Below, in pieces: positions 62,466 to 64,000 of a stretch of 64,000 nt of DNA (positions within the stretch are counted from its first letter, which is position 1; the number at the start of each line of letters is the position of its first letter). The DNA is from a virus, in IMG/VR virus record IMGVR_UViG_3300042868_005761, positions 62,001 through 126,000 of that record; one strand, 5' to 3'. The notes beneath the pieces were generated by a model. It was not told the origin of the DNA and did not search any database. It worked only from the letters and a program-made list of their open reading frames with translations. A program made the translations under genes and the position numbers.

Positions 62466-63815
62466 TTAAGGCATGTTTCCGTTTCCGTTAGGTCCGGTAT
62501 TACTACCACTTGTGCTCATTGCGTGTTCTAATTCTCTGAAGGCCGCTAATTGCTGCTTGTCATATCCATCTGCAGTAACCTGTCCGTCTTCTTGGAATCT
62601 AATCTTAAATAGTCTTGCACGATCAAGTGCTAGTTTTCTTTTAAAATAAGTTCTTATTATATCCGCGACTTCTGGATCAATTGAGATGGACTTAAATTCT
62701 TTCCACTTTAATATTATAGAATCTCCTAGATTATGATTCTCAGACCCATAAGGGCTAATTTGAGTAAAGTCATATCTATTTAATTCATTCTCTTTATTAT
62801 TATTAACAATTTTTTGTGCCCATCTTGCATGTAGCCAATCAATGTATTGTTTGTAAAGGCTACTCTCATATGCAAACTGTGTAACGTCACTCTTTAACAT
62901 ATAGTTCTGATCAAGACTATTAATAGAATCAATTGTTTGATATGCAGGATTAACAACTGACAAATCACTTTCAGTTGTAGTTACTTGACTTGCACTATCG
63001 GCGCTAAGTTTAGGATTAACTGTCCACTCTTTTGATCCAAAATAATATGTAGTCTTCTCTGGGTCCAGATCTGATTCTTGCAATCTAGAAGGATACTTAT
63101 TCCAGTTTGGTAACTTACTCTGTATTCCAGCGTAGTTCATATTAACATCATAGAAAGATGATCCACTCTTAGCATCCCAATTCTTTTTAAATAACCACTT
63201 ATCGCTATATGGAGTATAGCCCATTGGACTTACTGTAAGAGTAGCAACAATAGTACCCGGCTCGCCTGGGCTTGTTGAGATTGCTAAGTTATGCATGCAA
63301 AATACCATATTATGTGTATGGGGTATTTTTAGTTTTGCTCGCAAAAAAGCATTCTCAATTACTGAGAATGGAATATGTTTGAACTGGATTATTAAGTCTA
63401 GAATGCCACCGCGCTTCTGAGTATTATTAATATTAAAATCTTCGTTGAGTGCTCCACTCTCAGAAGTTCTATCATCAATATTAATAATTGAATTCTTACT
63501 TGGGATATTTAAGTTGATAGAGAAAATTTCACTTGCAATACCTACTGGTACTTTTGAAGCAGAATTGCTTCTTAAGCTCTGAAATTCCGCATATGAATTT
63601 TCTTCTTGAGAACTTATTCTTTCTGGAGGCACTTCAAAATATAAATCGTTGACCCAGAATCCATGATTAAACTTATCACCATAAGTTGAATATCCACCTG
63701 CTGAATTAGCTGCAGCTGATATATCTCCGTCAACTGTGCTGTCTAAATAGTTTTTTGCATTGTAAGCATCTGGAAGAACTGTTCCAATGCTTGGTAAATA
63801 TCTTTTTGAAGCCAT
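62466..63815 (-). CDS. Tail structural protein, 449 residues
   Basis: I do not recognise a family with confidence. Near the N-terminus HGFWVNDLYFEVPPERIS (about 51-68) resembles the start of LysM/XkdP-like tail proteins that read 'FWVN---F--P--P--I'. The middle has strands (GIASEIFSINLNIP) and helices (IPFSVIENAFLRAKL), and the C-terminal 60 residues are helical and basic. It shares a TAATG overlap with the upstream gene. A tube-to-hub connector is a plausible role, by order only. Confidence 0.55.
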   Translation of the reverse strand: MASKRYLPSIGTVLPDAYNAKNYLDSTVDGDISAAANSAGGYSTYGDKFNHGFWVNDLYFEVPPERISSQEENSYAEFQSLRSNSASKVPVGIASEIFSINLNIPSKNSIINIDDRTSESGALNEDFNINNTQKRGGILDLIIQFKHIPFSVIENAFLRAKLKIPHTHNMVFCMHNLAISTSPGEPGTIVATLTVSPMGYTPYSDKWLFKKNWDAKSGSSFYDVNMNYAGIQSKLPNWNKYPSRLQESDLDPEKTTYYFGSKEWTVNPKLSADSASQVTTTESDLSVVNPAYQTIDSINSLDQNYMLKSDVTQFAYESSLYKQYIDWLHARWAQKIVNNNKENELNRYDFTQISPYGSENHNLGDSIILKWKEFKSISIDPEVADIIRTYFKRKLALDRARLFKIRFQEDGQVTADGYDKQQLAAFRELEHAMSTSGSNTGPNGNGNMP

Positions 63816-64000
63816 TATAGTTGTCTCTCCAAGTCTGTAGGTATATTGTAATTATGATTGATACTTACCCCAACTTGAGCTCCAGGAATTATTCCTTGAA
63901 TTGATCTGGCATATTCAACTGGATTTGTCTTATCAACAATCATTCCTCTATTTGATATCCTGACACTAGCATTGTTTAAGTAAGACTTAGCAGCAATGCT
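63815..64000 (-). CDS. Hypothetical protein, C-terminal 61 residues (rest outside window)
   Basis: The reverse strand is open from the window edge to a TAA at 63815-63817, whose last base is the first base of the next ATG (TAATG). The 61 visible residues (including NNASVRISNRG, EYARSIQGIIPGAQVG and NIPTDLERQL at the end) show no recognisable motif. It is the upstream member of the tail operon. Confidence 0.6.
   Translation of the reverse strand, partial: SIAAKSYLNNASVRISNRGMIVDKTNPVEYARSIQGIIPGAQVGVSINHNYNIPTDLERQL

Overview
This window is part of the genome of a large tailed double-stranded DNA bacteriophage (Caudoviricetes), AT-rich and almost completely coding. Baseplate-J and gp25-like proteins point to a contractile-tailed (myovirus-type) particle. 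No terminase, capsid, portal, sheath or tube gene is recognisable, so the complete genome is clearly larger than 64 kb. The best host clue is a secreted phage protein ending in a Gly-Cys / membrane helix / Arg-Arg-Arg tail of the kind known as MYXO-CTERM in Myxococcota and related delta-proteobacterial lineages. The host assignment is an inference from that one gene.

The genes form two convergent blocks. Block 1 (1-19988, all on the + strand) holds DNA metabolism and gene control. In order it encodes a RecA-like recombinase (cut by the window edge), a MoxR-type AAA ATPase with a VWA/zincin partner, a PhoH-like ATPase, a bacterial-type DNA polymerase III alpha subunit split over two genes with a small gene between them, a metallophosphoesterase, tRNA-Asn, a Cas4/RecB-like iron-sulfur nuclease, a sigma-70-family factor, a T7-gp4-like primase-helicase, a second Cas4-like protein without a visible active site, a dUTPase-like protein, a Vsr/DUF559-like nuclease, a RusA-like resolvase, and then small proteins of unknown role including the MYXO-CTERM-like surface protein and an unannotated 24-residue membrane peptide. 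A strong hairpin terminator (20006-20039) separates the blocks.

Block 2 (20058-64000, all on the - strand, read from high to low coordinates) is the tail and lysis region. It runs from tail and hub proteins carrying cell-wall-degrading domains (a lytic-transglycosylase-like domain, two M15-peptidase-like domains, and one giant 2732-residue hub fusion) through baseplate wedge proteins (gp25-like, baseplate J-like) and a long series of large beta-rich baseplate/fibre proteins. It ends with two tail-type proteins with CHAP-like domains and the lysis cassette (CHAP endolysin, holin-like membrane protein, coiled-coil protein). Genes abut or overlap by a few bases throughout, which suggests long polycistronic transcripts and translational coupling.

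The observations most worth following up are the polymerase split inside its catalytic motif, a promoter with an overlapping inverted repeat in front of it, the MYXO-CTERM-like protein carried by a phage, the pair of active and apparently dead Cas4-like proteins, and the set of six cell-wall-hydrolase-like domains, three of them CHAP paralogues and two M15 paralogues.
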